Assembly (NCBI RefSeq): GCF_014297365.1
Contig: NZ_JACOQD010000001.1
Coordinates: 682,001-746,000, forward strand
DNA length: 64,000 nucleotides
Direction: 5' to 3'
Source: Winogradskyella echinorum
Lineage (GTDB): Bacteria > Bacteroidota > Bacteroidia > Flavobacteriales > Flavobacteriaceae
The notes below the pieces were generated by a model. The model had not been told where the DNA came from. It did not search any database and saw only the letters and a program-made list of their open reading frames with translations. Below, piece by piece: positions 1-9,730 of this stretch; within the stretch, counting starts at the first letter, position 1; each line of letters opens with the position of its first letter. The translations under genes and the position numbers were made by a program.

Positions 1-712
1 AGGTCATACCAGAATAATCGATTAGAGCGGCTTCATGAAAACTTAAATGTGTGCCATCACTTCCAACCATCGTTACAGGTGTATTCACCGCATTTTCTGG
101 AATGTAAGTTTGCGCTAAATTCTTATGATTAGCGAATTGTAAAGCATCTATTTCTGAAAGCTTAGTTGTATTATACAAATGCTCGTAAATATCCCAATCG
201 CCAGGAATCCAAAAGGTTTTGTAGTCTTCTGTAAGATTGAATTCTGTATGTTCATCATTAACGTATACATCACCCTTAAAATTAGCTTGTTCAGGGAATT
301 CATATCTAAAGCCAATACCATCATCATACACTTTAAAAACAAGAGTCATTAAACGTGCAGTTTCATTATTTTCTTGAAGCTCTACCTTTAACTCGTTGTA
401 GTTGTTCACTACATCTAATTGTTCTCCCCAAGGCATTTGCCATGTTTCGTTAAAAGATGATGTTGACGTATTGTTTATTTTGAAGTTTTTATCAAAACCT
501 TCGATATCCTTAAAGTCGAAACCCAAATACGAGGTGTCTACAACTGTTTTATTATTGAACTTTACAGTGTAAAATGGTTTGCCTTCTTTATTGATATTGA
601 AATTGACCTCAACTTCCTTATTAGGTGATGACACGTCCAGAATTTTTGCATTCTCCTTTGTACAAGAATACAACACAGCAATTATAAGTAGAGGTATGAA
701 TTTAATTTTCAT
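1..712 (-). CDS. GH97 family glycosidase (SusB-like), lipoprotein, C-terminus beyond window
   Basis: This is the N-terminal part (about 237 residues) of a GH97-type alpha-glucosidase, the SusB family that removes glucose from maltooligosaccharides. The ATG at 710-712 overlaps the stop codon of the upstream GH13 gene by 4 bases (ATGA). The protein starts with a short hydrophobic leader and a lipobox with Cys17 (AVLYSC). The following residues resemble the GH97 N-terminal beta-sandwich: VSSPNKEVEV, a long stretch on VYDDGIGFRYEFP, and WIPGDWDIYEH. The catalytic region is outside the window, so activity cannot be confirmed. It is the last visible gene of the minus-strand starch operon. The family call rests on the recognisable N-terminal pattern and the context. 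Confidence 0.8.
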   Translation of the reverse strand, partial: MKIKFIPLLIIAVLYSCTKENAKILDVSSPNKEVEVNFNINKEGKPFYTVKFNNKTVVDTSYLGFDFKDIEGFDKNFKINNTSTSSFNETWQMPWGEQLDVVNNYNELKVELQENNETARLMTLVFKVYDDGIGFRYEFPEQANFKGDVYVNDEHTEFNLTEDYKTFWIPGDWDIYEHLYNTTKLSEIDALQFANHKNLAQTYIPENAVNTPVTMVGSDGTHLSFHEAALIDYSGMT

Positions 713-2379
713 GATTTATCTTTTTCGATTAGTACAATATTAAAATCTGAATCTATTGTTATTTTACCATTTTCTACAGTTGCAGTTTTGCCAGAATAAG
801 CATCTCGTAACCTTACTCTTTCTTCAAAAATTTTAGAGACATCAATAATTTTTTCTCCTATTTCTAAATCTAAACCGATAACTACTAAATCTTTAAAATC
901 TTCAGTTTGGTAACTTCTGTAAAAATAGTATGGCTGCTCCGTAATCATTTGATGTGCACCTGCTCCAACAGCCGGATGATTTGCTCTAAATTTACCTAAT
1001 TTTTGCCAATGACTTAAGACTTCTTTTGTTCTTGGTCGTTTTGCAATGGAATCCCAATTCATAAAGGAACGCAATGTAGCATCACCTTCTGTTCCTGGCA
1101 CAACAAGTGAACGTGAGGATTCATCACCATAATACACTTGTGATGTTCCTGGTGATAACAAAAGTTTATTTGCTGTTTCAAATGGCTTTTTACGCACAGC
1201 ATCAAACGGACTACCATCATCGTGAGAGCTTAAATAATTTAATGTTCCAAAATCTTTTAAACTACCATGTAAAGAATCTGAATATTTTTTAAAAAGTGCT
1301 TCATAACCCAATTCTTTTGAATTCCACTTAAATTCAAAATTGATTAAACTATGAAAACTAGCAGGATCGAAGTAATTCACTTTCTTATCACCAAAATCAT
1401 AAAACTGACCACCACTTATTCCGTAATTATAAACTTCGCCAACTAAATAAAAGTCATTATCATCTAATATTTTTTCAGAATTATTCTTTTTGTATTCAGC
1501 AAACGCATAATCACATTCCTTCTTAAACTCTTGCCAAACATATTCTTCGGTATGTTTTACAGTATCTACTCTATAACCATCTACCCCAAATTCAGTAATA
1601 TAATCGGTTAACCATTTCATGATATAAAAACGAGGTGCTCTTGGATGACCCGTACGTTCAAAGAATTCATCAAGCTCTTTCACTTCTTGCTCATAACGAC
1701 CTTCCGCTTTCCATTTTTCTACTAATTGAGGAGGTAATTCTACATTTTCATTACTTTCTGTTCTAATATCTGGAAGATTAGCAACCAAAGTACAACTTAC
1801 TGTGTTTTCGTAATTATCATATGTACATTGCTTGTCAGTTCTCACCCATTCTTCTGGCCAAACAGGGTCTTTTTCAGTTACAGGACCTGTGTGGTTTATT
1901 ACCGCATCTAAAACTATACGAATACCTTTAGCATGCGCTTCTTTTACCAAGGCATGTAAGTCTTCCTTAGTTCCAAAATTAGGATCTATTCTGGTCCAAT
2001 CTTTTGCCCAATAGCCATGAAAACCGTATGAAACTCCTGTGCCTTCATCGGTACCACCATGGATTTGCTCTACGATAGGCGTCATCCATATGGCGTTGAT
2101 TCCTAAATCTGTAAAGTAACCTTCTTTTACTTTTTGTGTGATGCCTTTTATATCACCTCCTTTAAACCCTCGTAACTTTCCAGTTTCTAGAGTCCTATCA
2201 AAATTAACATCATTAGAGGTATCTCCATTATTAAACCTGTCTGTTAATAAGAAGTAGAGATTTGCACCTTCCCAAACGAATGGTTTATCTACAATTGGAT
2301 CTTGTTTTTCTGAGCTTGTTGTGTCCTTACAGTTGAATGCCATAAAACAAATACAAATTAGTACTATTATTTTTTTCAT
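709..2379 (-). CDS. GH13 alpha-amylase family lipoprotein
   Basis: A 556-residue alpha-amylase superfamily enzyme that acts on alpha-1,4-glucans. A lipoprotein signal peptide ends at Cys17 (CFMAFNC), so it is expected in the periplasm or at the cell surface. All three GH13 catalytic residues are seen: nucleophile Asp272 in GYRVDTVKH, acid/base Glu315 in LVGEVYN, and Asp387 in LSSHDDG. The N-terminal NLYFLLTDRFNNGD is typical of amylases and neopullulanases. A C-terminal beta domain follows from about residue 470. It lies 5 bp after the preceding GH13 gene and overlaps the GH97 gene, so it is co-transcribed with both. Cleavage specificity (alpha-amylase or neopullulanase) cannot be decided from sequence alone. 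Confidence 0.93.
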   Translation of the reverse strand: MKKIIVLICICFMAFNCKDTTSSEKQDPIVDKPFVWEGANLYFLLTDRFNNGDTSNDVNFDRTLETGKLRGFKGGDIKGITQKVKEGYFTDLGINAIWMTPIVEQIHGGTDEGTGVSYGFHGYWAKDWTRIDPNFGTKEDLHALVKEAHAKGIRIVLDAVINHTGPVTEKDPVWPEEWVRTDKQCTYDNYENTVSCTLVANLPDIRTESNENVELPPQLVEKWKAEGRYEQEVKELDEFFERTGHPRAPRFYIMKWLTDYITEFGVDGYRVDTVKHTEEYVWQEFKKECDYAFAEYKKNNSEKILDDNDFYLVGEVYNYGISGGQFYDFGDKKVNYFDPASFHSLINFEFKWNSKELGYEALFKKYSDSLHGSLKDFGTLNYLSSHDDGSPFDAVRKKPFETANKLLLSPGTSQVYYGDESSRSLVVPGTEGDATLRSFMNWDSIAKRPRTKEVLSHWQKLGKFRANHPAVGAGAHQMITEQPYYFYRSYQTEDFKDLVVIGLDLEIGEKIIDVSKIFEERVRLRDAYSGKTATVENGKITIDSDFNIVLIEKDKS

Positions 2380-2384
2380 ATCGC

Positions 2385-4268
2385 TTACTTAATTTTAAGT
2401 ATAAATGATTCTAGAGGTTTTATGTCGATTCTCACTTCGGCTTTGCCATTGTCAACTTTTAACGTCGAAGTATAAGTGTTGTATAATTGATCTTTTACTT
2501 CGTATTCACCATCTTGAAGTTTTAATTTTTGAACTAAATCTTTTGGCAATTGTAATTCGAATCCATAAGTGTTCTCTGCGTTGAAATTTGAAATAACAAT
2601 CAATCGTTCATCATCACTCCAACGAACAAAGGACAACACCTTATCATTATACCATTCTGTATTTTGATGGTTATAATGTTGAATATCTTGATAATTGCCC
2701 ATTAATGCCGAACTATTAATGGTGAAATTCAATAAACGTTTGTAAAAATCTCGAAGCTCTTTTTCTGCTTCTGTGGATTGACCTCCATCAAACTTTTTAT
2801 CGTTAACCCAACGTACTTGAGATGGCACTGAACCATAATCGAAAATCGAAGTTCTGGTTGGATCTCCAAAGCCTAAATCTTCCGCTCCTGGTTCACCAAA
2901 TTCTTGTCCGAAATAAATCATGGTTGGCGCTGTAGATGACGTTGCCGAAACGACCATTGCTGGTTTACCCTTGTCTGCACTACCAGCAAAATCTGGACTT
3001 GCTATACGTTGCTCATCATGGTTTTCTAGAAAATGAAGCATATTGTGCTCAATATCGCTCAACTCATTTAAAATTGGTGGAATGTTATCTGTACTTCCGT
3101 GACCTTGCATAACGTGTTTTAACGTATCATACAACTGAACTTTATCGTACAAATAATCCATTTTTCCTTTACGGATGTAATCTCTGTAAAGACTTGGGTT
3201 GTAAACCTCAGCTAATAAAAAGGCATCTGGATTTTTCATTTTGATGTGCGAGTTCAAATAGCTCCAAAACTCAACTGGCACCATTTCTGCCATATCGTAA
3301 CGGAAACCATCAACGCCTTTTGCTGTCCAATAAAATGCAATATCTTTAAATTTCTTCCATGAACTAGGTACAGTCTTATCTTTCCAAAACTCGAAATGTT
3401 TTTTGTAGTCTTCATTATCAAAACCTTCTGGTAATTCATCAAAATCCTTTCTACCATCTGGTGATACTCCATAATTTACTTTTACGGTTTCGTACCAATC
3501 ACTCATATCAGGTTGTGATGCTCTTGATCCATTTCCTGTCCATTTTGCTGGCACTTCTTCAAACTTACTATCTGCAAGACGATGTGTTTCACCACCTAAA
3601 GGTTGGTAACCGTGTTTCCATTCTGGCACTTTAAATGCTTCGCCTGGATTGTAATAAAAGTTATTATTAACGTCGTACGTTTTTGTTTTGTCGTCTTCTG
3701 CGCCAAAATCTGATGCTCCTTCTGGATTTGATAAACTCTGATAGTTACGTGCAACGTGATTTGGTACAATATCAATAATCACTTTTAAGCCAGCTTTGTG
3801 CGAACGCTCAATCAAAGCTTCAAATTCTTCTAGTCTGTTTTCAACATTTACAGCTAAATCTGGATTCACATTATAATAATCCTTAACTGCATAAGGAGAA
3901 CCAGCACGACCTTTTACGATATCTGGATCATCGTTTGAAATGCCGAATTTGGTATAATCCGTAATGACATCGTGATGCGGAACTCCTGTGTACCAAATGT
4001 GTGTAACTCCCAAATCTTTGATTTCTGAAAGTGCTTTATCCGTAAAGTCATTGAATTTCCCAACTCCATTTTCCTCTAATGTTCCCCAAGGTTTGTTGGT
4101 GGTATTTGTGTTTCCGAATAGTCTTGTAAATACTTGATAAACGACTTCTTTTTTCTTCATATTCGTTTTAATTTCTTCTGGTTGAACCGTTGGTTCTTTG
4201 ACTTCGTTTTTACAACCGATGAACATGGCAAAAACGAGTATTAAACAAGTTAGAAATTTAGTGTTCAT
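2385..4268 (-). CDS. GH13 alpha-amylase family lipoprotein (SusG-like)
   Basis: A 627-residue GH13 enzyme with a lipoprotein signal peptide ending at Cys19 (VFAMFIGC). Catalytic residues are visible as Asp325 (GVDGFRYDMAEM), Glu354 (LLAEVYNP) and Asp418 (FLENHDEQR). The N-terminal region reads VVYQVFTRLFGN, a common start of the GH13 barrel in Bacteroidota. The long insert between barrel strands 3 and 4, rich in Asn, Gly and Trp, is typical of surface amylases of this phylum. The gene sits 5 bp after the GH31 gene and 5 bp before the next GH13, inside the operon. Its probable role is cutting starch or large maltodextrins outside the inner membrane. The exact product profile is unknown. Confidence 0.93.
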   Translation of the reverse strand: MNTKFLTCLILVFAMFIGCKNEVKEPTVQPEEIKTNMKKKEVVYQVFTRLFGNTNTTNKPWGTLEENGVGKFNDFTDKALSEIKDLGVTHIWYTGVPHHDVITDYTKFGISNDDPDIVKGRAGSPYAVKDYYNVNPDLAVNVENRLEEFEALIERSHKAGLKVIIDIVPNHVARNYQSLSNPEGASDFGAEDDKTKTYDVNNNFYYNPGEAFKVPEWKHGYQPLGGETHRLADSKFEEVPAKWTGNGSRASQPDMSDWYETVKVNYGVSPDGRKDFDELPEGFDNEDYKKHFEFWKDKTVPSSWKKFKDIAFYWTAKGVDGFRYDMAEMVPVEFWSYLNSHIKMKNPDAFLLAEVYNPSLYRDYIRKGKMDYLYDKVQLYDTLKHVMQGHGSTDNIPPILNELSDIEHNMLHFLENHDEQRIASPDFAGSADKGKPAMVVSATSSTAPTMIYFGQEFGEPGAEDLGFGDPTRTSIFDYGSVPSQVRWVNDKKFDGGQSTEAEKELRDFYKRLLNFTINSSALMGNYQDIQHYNHQNTEWYNDKVLSFVRWSDDERLIVISNFNAENTYGFELQLPKDLVQKLKLQDGEYEVKDQLYNTYTSTLKVDNGKAEVRIDIKPLESFILKIK

Positions 4269-4273
4269 TAGGC

Positions 4274-6706
4274 TTATTTTTTAAGTTTTATTTTGATTTC
4301 TTTTTCTATTGAAGTATCCCAAAACACATCAATTGTTAAGGTTTTATATTTAGCATTATATGAACCTTCGACCTTTTTATTTCCAACTTTAATTTTCTTC
4401 GGCTTGTTCAGAATATTATGAATTGTTAAAGCAATTTTTTTTGTTGTGGCTGCATAGTTTTTTCCTGTTTTAGCTTCAAACTCAATTACTAGCCAATTGC
4501 CTTTTTGCTCAGCTTCAAACTTTAAAATCTGAAAGGCTTCGTTCCCTATTGGGTTAGCAGTTTTTCCATCATCAAAATACAATTCTCGTTCAGATTGCTT
4601 TACGGAATCATCGTGGTAGTATTGTAATTGAAATGTACTATCATCATAATTTTCGGTAGTTTGAACCATATCAGTTAATGGAATAAAAGCACCTGCTCTC
4701 ACATAAACCGGAATAAAATCTTCTCGCAACTGAACGGTTTTTGTTGTGCCTCCTTCAGTAATATTATCGGTTTCGATATCAAACCACTTTGAACCTTTTG
4801 GGAAGTAAATTTCTTGCTCTTTTTTACCTGTTTCTAAAACTGGCGAGACCAAAATATCATTTCCCCATAAATAGGTTTTTGAATAATTGAATAATTCTGG
4901 ATTGCTTGGTTCTTCGAACAACAGAGGACGCATTAACGGCTTTCCATATTTATGATTTTCGTACACCAAATTATAGTTATATGGTAATAATTTGTAACGC
5001 ATCGCAATGGCAAAACTGGCTAATCGTTTAGCTTTTTCACTTCTAAACACAGGTTCACTTGGTACATCCTCTTGTGCATGTGGTCTAAAGATTGGATTGA
5101 AAACTCCGTATTGCAACCAACGTACATAAAGTTCATCATCTAAATTGGCTCCTGCAAATCCGCCTAAATCAGAGTGCATATAGGCCAAACCTTGCATACC
5201 CATTTGTAGTGCAATTTCGGGTTGAGATTGCAAGCCTCCCCAAGTTCTGTTGACATCTCCCGACCATGGAATCATTCCGTAGCGTTGCGAGCCAGAATAA
5301 CCTGCTCTCATTAAAATGAATGGTCTTGTATCTGGAAAATCGCGCTTGTAACCTTCATGAATTAAACGTGCCCAATCGTGTCCGTAAATATTATGAACTT
5401 CATCTGCGCTTCCTGAATGATGTTGTACCCAATTTGGATGCACTTCTGGCTCTCCTAAATCTCCCCAAACTCCAGCAATACCCTTATTGGCTAAATCTTT
5501 ATAGATGTTCCAAAACCATTGTTCTCCTTCGGATTTATAAATATCAATAATGCCTGTGTTGCCAAAATAGAAATCGTATGTCGCTGGATTTCCAATAGAA
5601 TCCTTTGCTAGAATATCTTTCTCAACGGCTTCATCCCACTTTTTTGAAGTGGTTAAAACAAAAGGCTCTGTGATAGTAATTGTTTTTACTCCTTTATCGT
5701 TGAGACGTTTTACCATGCCTTCAAAATCTGGAAATGAATCTCTAAAGACTTGCAAATTTCCCATGGTGCCTTTAATGTCTTTTCCGAACCAATATAAATC
5801 TAGAATGATGGCATCAACCGGAATTTCTTCTTCTTTGAATTTATCAATCGTCATTTCTACTTCTTCTTGCGAATGGTAACCAAAACGGCTTGAAAAATTA
5901 CCCAGTGCCCAACGAGGTAGCATTGGTTGTTTTCCTGTTAAATCCACATAATTCTCAACGACTTCTTCCCAATCGTCTCCTGCAATGATTTGGTAGGTTT
6001 TTCGACCTGAAATGGTTTCGTAAGTTAAGGTGTTATTCTTTTTACTATCTAAATCTAAATAACCAATAGGTGCATTGTCGAAATGGATGGCGTACATTTT
6101 AGAAGAATAAACTAATGGAAGAGTGAAATTCATTAATTCTGAATGTGTTTCATAACCATAGTGCGCTCTATTGTACAATGGCAAACGATAACCTCTGCGA
6201 TTCATTCCCAAGGCTCTTGCTCCTCCACCATAAAGAACTTCATCTTTGGTGAGATTGAATTCTATTTTTTCAGTAGAATCAGCAACGATATTTCCTTTAA
6301 CCATATCCATAGGTTGGTGCTTGCTTTTGAAGTAGCCTTGCTTTTCTGAAGTAAGTAGATTCCCTTCGTAATAATAAGATACTTGGAAAGGAGCATGTAC
6401 TATTTTCACAGAAATATCTAACATTTTAATTTCAGTTAAATTGGAAGTTTCAACGATTTCCATTTTAACTGGTTCCGTTTTTAAAACTACAGCATGAGAA
6501 TCTGGATTAAAAGTTTCACCCTTTGGGATAAATGACGTTTCTATTATTTCGTTTCCATAAGGTTTAAACCTATAAATTCCATCATTTGTAATAACCTCAA
6601 CAAAATCCTTATGTTTAGAAATACTTTTGAACACTCTATTTGGATTTTGCCCATAAGAGACAACTGTGATAAATACAAGTGCTATAAAAATTTTGAGTGT
6701 TCTCAT
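4274..6706 (-). CDS. GH31 alpha-glucosidase, exported
   Basis: An 810-residue GH31 enzyme that releases glucose from the non-reducing ends of maltooligosaccharides. A Sec signal peptide (about 20 residues, ending VVSYGQ) has no lipobox Cys, so it is probably periplasmic. The nucleophile is Asp416 in GVWGDLGEPE and the acid/base is Asp484 in WSGDVNRTW. The order is the N-terminal GH31 beta-sandwich, then the barrel from about residue 265, then C-terminal beta domains of the DUF5110 kind from about residue 700. Glu-rich GDLGEPE in place of the common WxDMNE is a known variant in bacterial members. It is separated from the esterase gene upstream by 44 bp made up largely of an interspersed repeat, yet it stays in the operon direction. 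Confidence 0.93.
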   Translation of the reverse strand: MRTLKIFIALVFITVVSYGQNPNRVFKSISKHKDFVEVITNDGIYRFKPYGNEIIETSFIPKGETFNPDSHAVVLKTEPVKMEIVETSNLTEIKMLDISVKIVHAPFQVSYYYEGNLLTSEKQGYFKSKHQPMDMVKGNIVADSTEKIEFNLTKDEVLYGGGARALGMNRRGYRLPLYNRAHYGYETHSELMNFTLPLVYSSKMYAIHFDNAPIGYLDLDSKKNNTLTYETISGRKTYQIIAGDDWEEVVENYVDLTGKQPMLPRWALGNFSSRFGYHSQEEVEMTIDKFKEEEIPVDAIILDLYWFGKDIKGTMGNLQVFRDSFPDFEGMVKRLNDKGVKTITITEPFVLTTSKKWDEAVEKDILAKDSIGNPATYDFYFGNTGIIDIYKSEGEQWFWNIYKDLANKGIAGVWGDLGEPEVHPNWVQHHSGSADEVHNIYGHDWARLIHEGYKRDFPDTRPFILMRAGYSGSQRYGMIPWSGDVNRTWGGLQSQPEIALQMGMQGLAYMHSDLGGFAGANLDDELYVRWLQYGVFNPIFRPHAQEDVPSEPVFRSEKAKRLASFAIAMRYKLLPYNYNLVYENHKYGKPLMRPLLFEEPSNPELFNYSKTYLWGNDILVSPVLETGKKEQEIYFPKGSKWFDIETDNITEGGTTKTVQLREDFIPVYVRAGAFIPLTDMVQTTENYDDSTFQLQYYHDDSVKQSERELYFDDGKTANPIGNEAFQILKFEAEQKGNWLVIEFEAKTGKNYAATTKKIALTIHNILNKPKKIKVGNKKVEGSYNAKYKTLTIDVFWDTSIEKEIKIKLKK

Positions 6707-6719
6707 GATGCTTTGATGT

Positions 6720-6750
6720 TGAGATTCTTCATTTCATTCAGAATGACAAA
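6720..6750. repeat. Interspersed repeat of the GTCATTCTGAA...GAAGAATCTC family
   Basis: The 44-bp gap between the esterase and GH31 genes is mostly filled by a sequence that reads on the minus strand GTCATTCTGAATGAAATGAA then GAATCTC. This resembles the short dispersed repeat found in many Bacteroidota genomes. A second relative is present at 53598-53665. That it is a dispersed repeat is established knowledge plus resemblance. Only these two copies can be seen here. Confidence 0.55.
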
Positions 6751-7722
6751 CTATTTGCCTAATAAAAAGATTAACGGCTGATCTAATCTTGCGTTCCAAG
6801 AGTTTTCTGAATGGTCTGTACCTTCAAAAAATAGATTTTTAGAATTCGTTTCTGTATAGCCTTTTGCTTTTAAAATTTCGTCAACTCTTGGTGCGTATTG
6901 CGGATAATGTTCGTCTAACGTTTTGTTGCCATAATCGAAATACAATTTGTGTTCACTAGCTTTTGGTAAATTGGCTTCCATGTATTTAAAAATAGCATCT
7001 GGATATGGATTATCTACCATTGGCATAGCACCAACCCAATGAGTAGATAAACAAGCTGCACCACCGAATATTTCTGGATACTCTGAAATGGCATACATCG
7101 ACATTAAACCTCCCATACTTGAACCCATCACAAAAGTATTTTCAACATCTGCATGAGTTGAATATGTTTTATCTATTTGTGGTTTTAATTCTTCTACTAT
7201 AAATTTTAAATAATTATCACCATTTAGTTTAATGTTCTTCTTACCTGCAATATCGACTAGAGAATCTTTAATACTTTCAGATATAAAATTAAATGCTTTT
7301 TGAGGAAACAAATCTTGCCAACGGATTTCTGGTATATTATGTATTGCTACAACTATAAAATCCCTCGTTTTATCTTCTTCCATTAGTTTTGAAGCCCATT
7401 CATCTACCTTCCACTCTTGCTTATTCCATGTTGTCTTAGCATCAAACAACATTTGTCCATCGTGCATGTATAAAACGGCATAATCTTTTGACTCTACATA
7501 ATCTTCTGGCAACCAAACATCAACAGATCTTGGTTTTATATATTTTGAAGGAAAACTATCTATGCGCTGTATTTCGCCCTTATAAAGATTTACGGATTTT
7601 AAATGTTGAAATTTAATATCGGATAAGTTGGTATCAGTTTTAACCTCTTCAACCTGTTTTGTTTCGTTTTTACACGAAAACAATGCCAATAAAACTATAG
7701 CGTAGCATAAATTCTTCATCAT
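6751..7722 (-). CDS. Alpha/beta-hydrolase esterase lipoprotein (esterase D/CE1-like)
   Basis: A 323-residue putative esterase with a lipoprotein signal ending at Cys17 (LLALFSC). The nucleophile elbow is GSSMGG with Ser202, and the probable catalytic His304 lies in GTDHSENSW. The fold pattern (VLYMHDGQMLFD, then DFIVVAIHN) matches the putative-esterase family that includes IroE and CE1 feruloyl/acetyl esterases. Its ATG overlaps the stop codon of the SusA-like gene by one base (TAATG), which indicates translational coupling. An esterase inside a starch operon may remove ester groups or act on a substituted glucan. The substrate is not known. Members of this family next to amylases are common in flavobacteria, but I know of no proven function. 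Confidence 0.85.
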   Translation of the reverse strand: MMKNLCYAIVLLALFSCKNETKQVEEVKTDTNLSDIKFQHLKSVNLYKGEIQRIDSFPSKYIKPRSVDVWLPEDYVESKDYAVLYMHDGQMLFDAKTTWNKQEWKVDEWASKLMEEDKTRDFIVVAIHNIPEIRWQDLFPQKAFNFISESIKDSLVDIAGKKNIKLNGDNYLKFIVEELKPQIDKTYSTHADVENTFVMGSSMGGLMSMYAISEYPEIFGGAACLSTHWVGAMPMVDNPYPDAIFKYMEANLPKASEHKLYFDYGNKTLDEHYPQYAPRVDEILKAKGYTETNSKNLFFEGTDHSENSWNARLDQPLIFLLGK

Positions 7723-9689
7723 TATAATTTTGTTGTGAGTATGGTTACACCTTTAGATTTTAATTCAATTACATCTCCCCAGAGTTTGGTTTCACCTGTA
7801 ATTATGTTTTTAAGTGTTTTGCCTTTCAGCCCTATTTCAGACTGATAATTGAGATCAATTGTTATAGGGTCTTCATTCTTATTTAGTATAAGTACCACTG
7901 TTTCATCACCTAGCGTTCTATACAAAAAGTAAGTACCAACAAAAGGTGCAAAGTGCGTCGTTTTACCTTCATGTATGGCTTTACTGCCTTTACGATAATT
8001 AAACAATTTTTTAATAAAGTCTTGCATATCTTTTTGAGCATCTGATAGACCTTCACCTTTAAATGCATTAACAGCATCTCCTTCCCAACCTCCAGGGAAA
8101 TCTGTTCGGATTAGACCATGATCACCAGGTTTCTCAAAATCATTCATTAAAATTTCGGTACCATAATACATTTGCATAATCCTTGGCATTGTTGCATAGG
8201 TTGCCATGGCCATTTTTGTATTTGTAATGTCACCTTCCATCTGTGTAAAAATGCGACTCATATCATGATTATCTGGAAACACCATAATATCTTTTGGACT
8301 AGCATAATGAAAATCGTTAGCTAGACCTTCATAAATTTTAACCAAACCTTTATCCCACGATTCTTGTTCTTTAACACCTTCAACTACTAAGTTTTGCATT
8401 GCAAAATCCATAGTTGACCTTAAATTAGAATCGTATCCATCTTTATTATTTGCACCTTCTTGCCAGTATCCAATAAGTAATGGATTGTAGCTCCATTCTT
8501 CACCTACAATACTAAAATTTGGATATTCGTTCATTATAGCTCCAGCCCAATCACTCATAAAATCTTTGTCTGGATATGGATAGGTATCTTGTCTAATTCC
8601 TCCAAGCTGTGCTGTCTCAATCCACCAAATACTATTTTGAATAATGTAATTGGCCATAAAAGGATTTCGTTGATTTAAGTCTGGCATTGTCGCCACAAAC
8701 CAACCCTCATTATTTCCCTTTCTATCAGCTTCAGACGCATAAATATCTTGATTTGTAGTACGTCTGTGATTAGAATTTATGGTGTAAGAGTTATTCCAGT
8801 TATCTCTATTTTTTTCAAAATTATCTTGATGGTTAACCCAGTCCTTAAAAGGTAAATCTTTCATCCACCAATGCTCTAATCCACAATGATTGGCTACCTG
8901 ATCCATAATAAGCTTCATACCCTTATTATTTAATGTTTCGGATAATTCTTGGTAATCTTGTAACGTACCAAAACGTGGATCAATCTCATATAAATCAGTA
9001 ATGGCATAACCATGATATGATCCTCGATGCATATCATTTGTTAATAAAGGCTGTGGCCAAACAGCTGTAAATCCTAAATCATAAATGTAATCAACATGCT
9101 TAGTTACTCCAACTATATCTCCTCCATGTCTTGCATAATCATCGGATCTACTAATAGTTTGCTCTAACATTTTAGGACTACCCTCAATGCCCAAAGGAGT
9201 ATCGTTAGTCGCATTGCCATTTACAAAACGATCTGGTGTGATTAAATATATTGCATCACTACTATTAAAACCAATATAGTCTTCAGCAGGCTTAAGTCGT
9301 TCTTTTAATTCGTAGGTTGCTACTAGTTCCTCATCCTTATCATTTTTAAATTTAATATTAAATCTACCAGCATTAGTTTTTTCAGAAATTTTAAGGTTTA
9401 TAAACAAATAGTTGTTACTGTTATTTCCTTTTGAAACATTTTCTATTGAAATACCCGAATATGAAATGCTCGGTGTATAATCAGAAATATTGGGATGTTT
9501 GACCAAAAGTTGTAAACTGTCACTTTTAAAACCAACCCACCAATTTGGTGGTTCTATACGTTCAATAGCATTGGCTTCTACAAAAGTTGAATCTGAAGAC
9601 GAAGCTTCATTAGAGTTAGATGTATTCTCCTTACACGACATTAAAATAACTAGCACAAAAGCTGTTAGTATTCTTTTTATATGTTTCAT
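7722..9689 (-). CDS. GH13 cyclomaltodextrinase/neopullulanase (SusA-like), lipoprotein
   Basis: A 655-residue GH13 enzyme with lipoprotein signal and Cys19 (VLVILMSC). The N-terminal domain (about residues 40-130, starting ERIEPPNWWVGFKSDSLQLL) is the cyclomaltodextrinase N-terminal type, as in SusA neopullulanase. Catalytic residues are Asp368 (GIRQDTYPYP), Glu397 (IVGEEW) and Asp476 (FPDNHDMSR). The C-terminal beta domain contains FAPFVGTYFLYRTLGDE. The expected job is cutting imported maltodextrins or cyclodextrins in the periplasm to maltose and glucose. It is 41 bp downstream of the GH65 gene and translationally coupled to the esterase. Its similarity to SusA is by motif and domain order. 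Confidence 0.92.
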   Translation of the reverse strand: MKHIKRILTAFVLVILMSCKENTSNSNEASSSDSTFVEANAIERIEPPNWWVGFKSDSLQLLVKHPNISDYTPSISYSGISIENVSKGNNSNNYLFINLKISEKTNAGRFNIKFKNDKDEELVATYELKERLKPAEDYIGFNSSDAIYLITPDRFVNGNATNDTPLGIEGSPKMLEQTISRSDDYARHGGDIVGVTKHVDYIYDLGFTAVWPQPLLTNDMHRGSYHGYAITDLYEIDPRFGTLQDYQELSETLNNKGMKLIMDQVANHCGLEHWWMKDLPFKDWVNHQDNFEKNRDNWNNSYTINSNHRRTTNQDIYASEADRKGNNEGWFVATMPDLNQRNPFMANYIIQNSIWWIETAQLGGIRQDTYPYPDKDFMSDWAGAIMNEYPNFSIVGEEWSYNPLLIGYWQEGANNKDGYDSNLRSTMDFAMQNLVVEGVKEQESWDKGLVKIYEGLANDFHYASPKDIMVFPDNHDMSRIFTQMEGDITNTKMAMATYATMPRIMQMYYGTEILMNDFEKPGDHGLIRTDFPGGWEGDAVNAFKGEGLSDAQKDMQDFIKKLFNYRKGSKAIHEGKTTHFAPFVGTYFLYRTLGDETVVLILNKNEDPITIDLNYQSEIGLKGKTLKNIITGETKLWGDVIELKSKGVTILTTKL

Positions 9690-9730
9690 ACGTAAACTAT
9701 TTTAATGTTTTTGATTAGCAATCAACTCTA

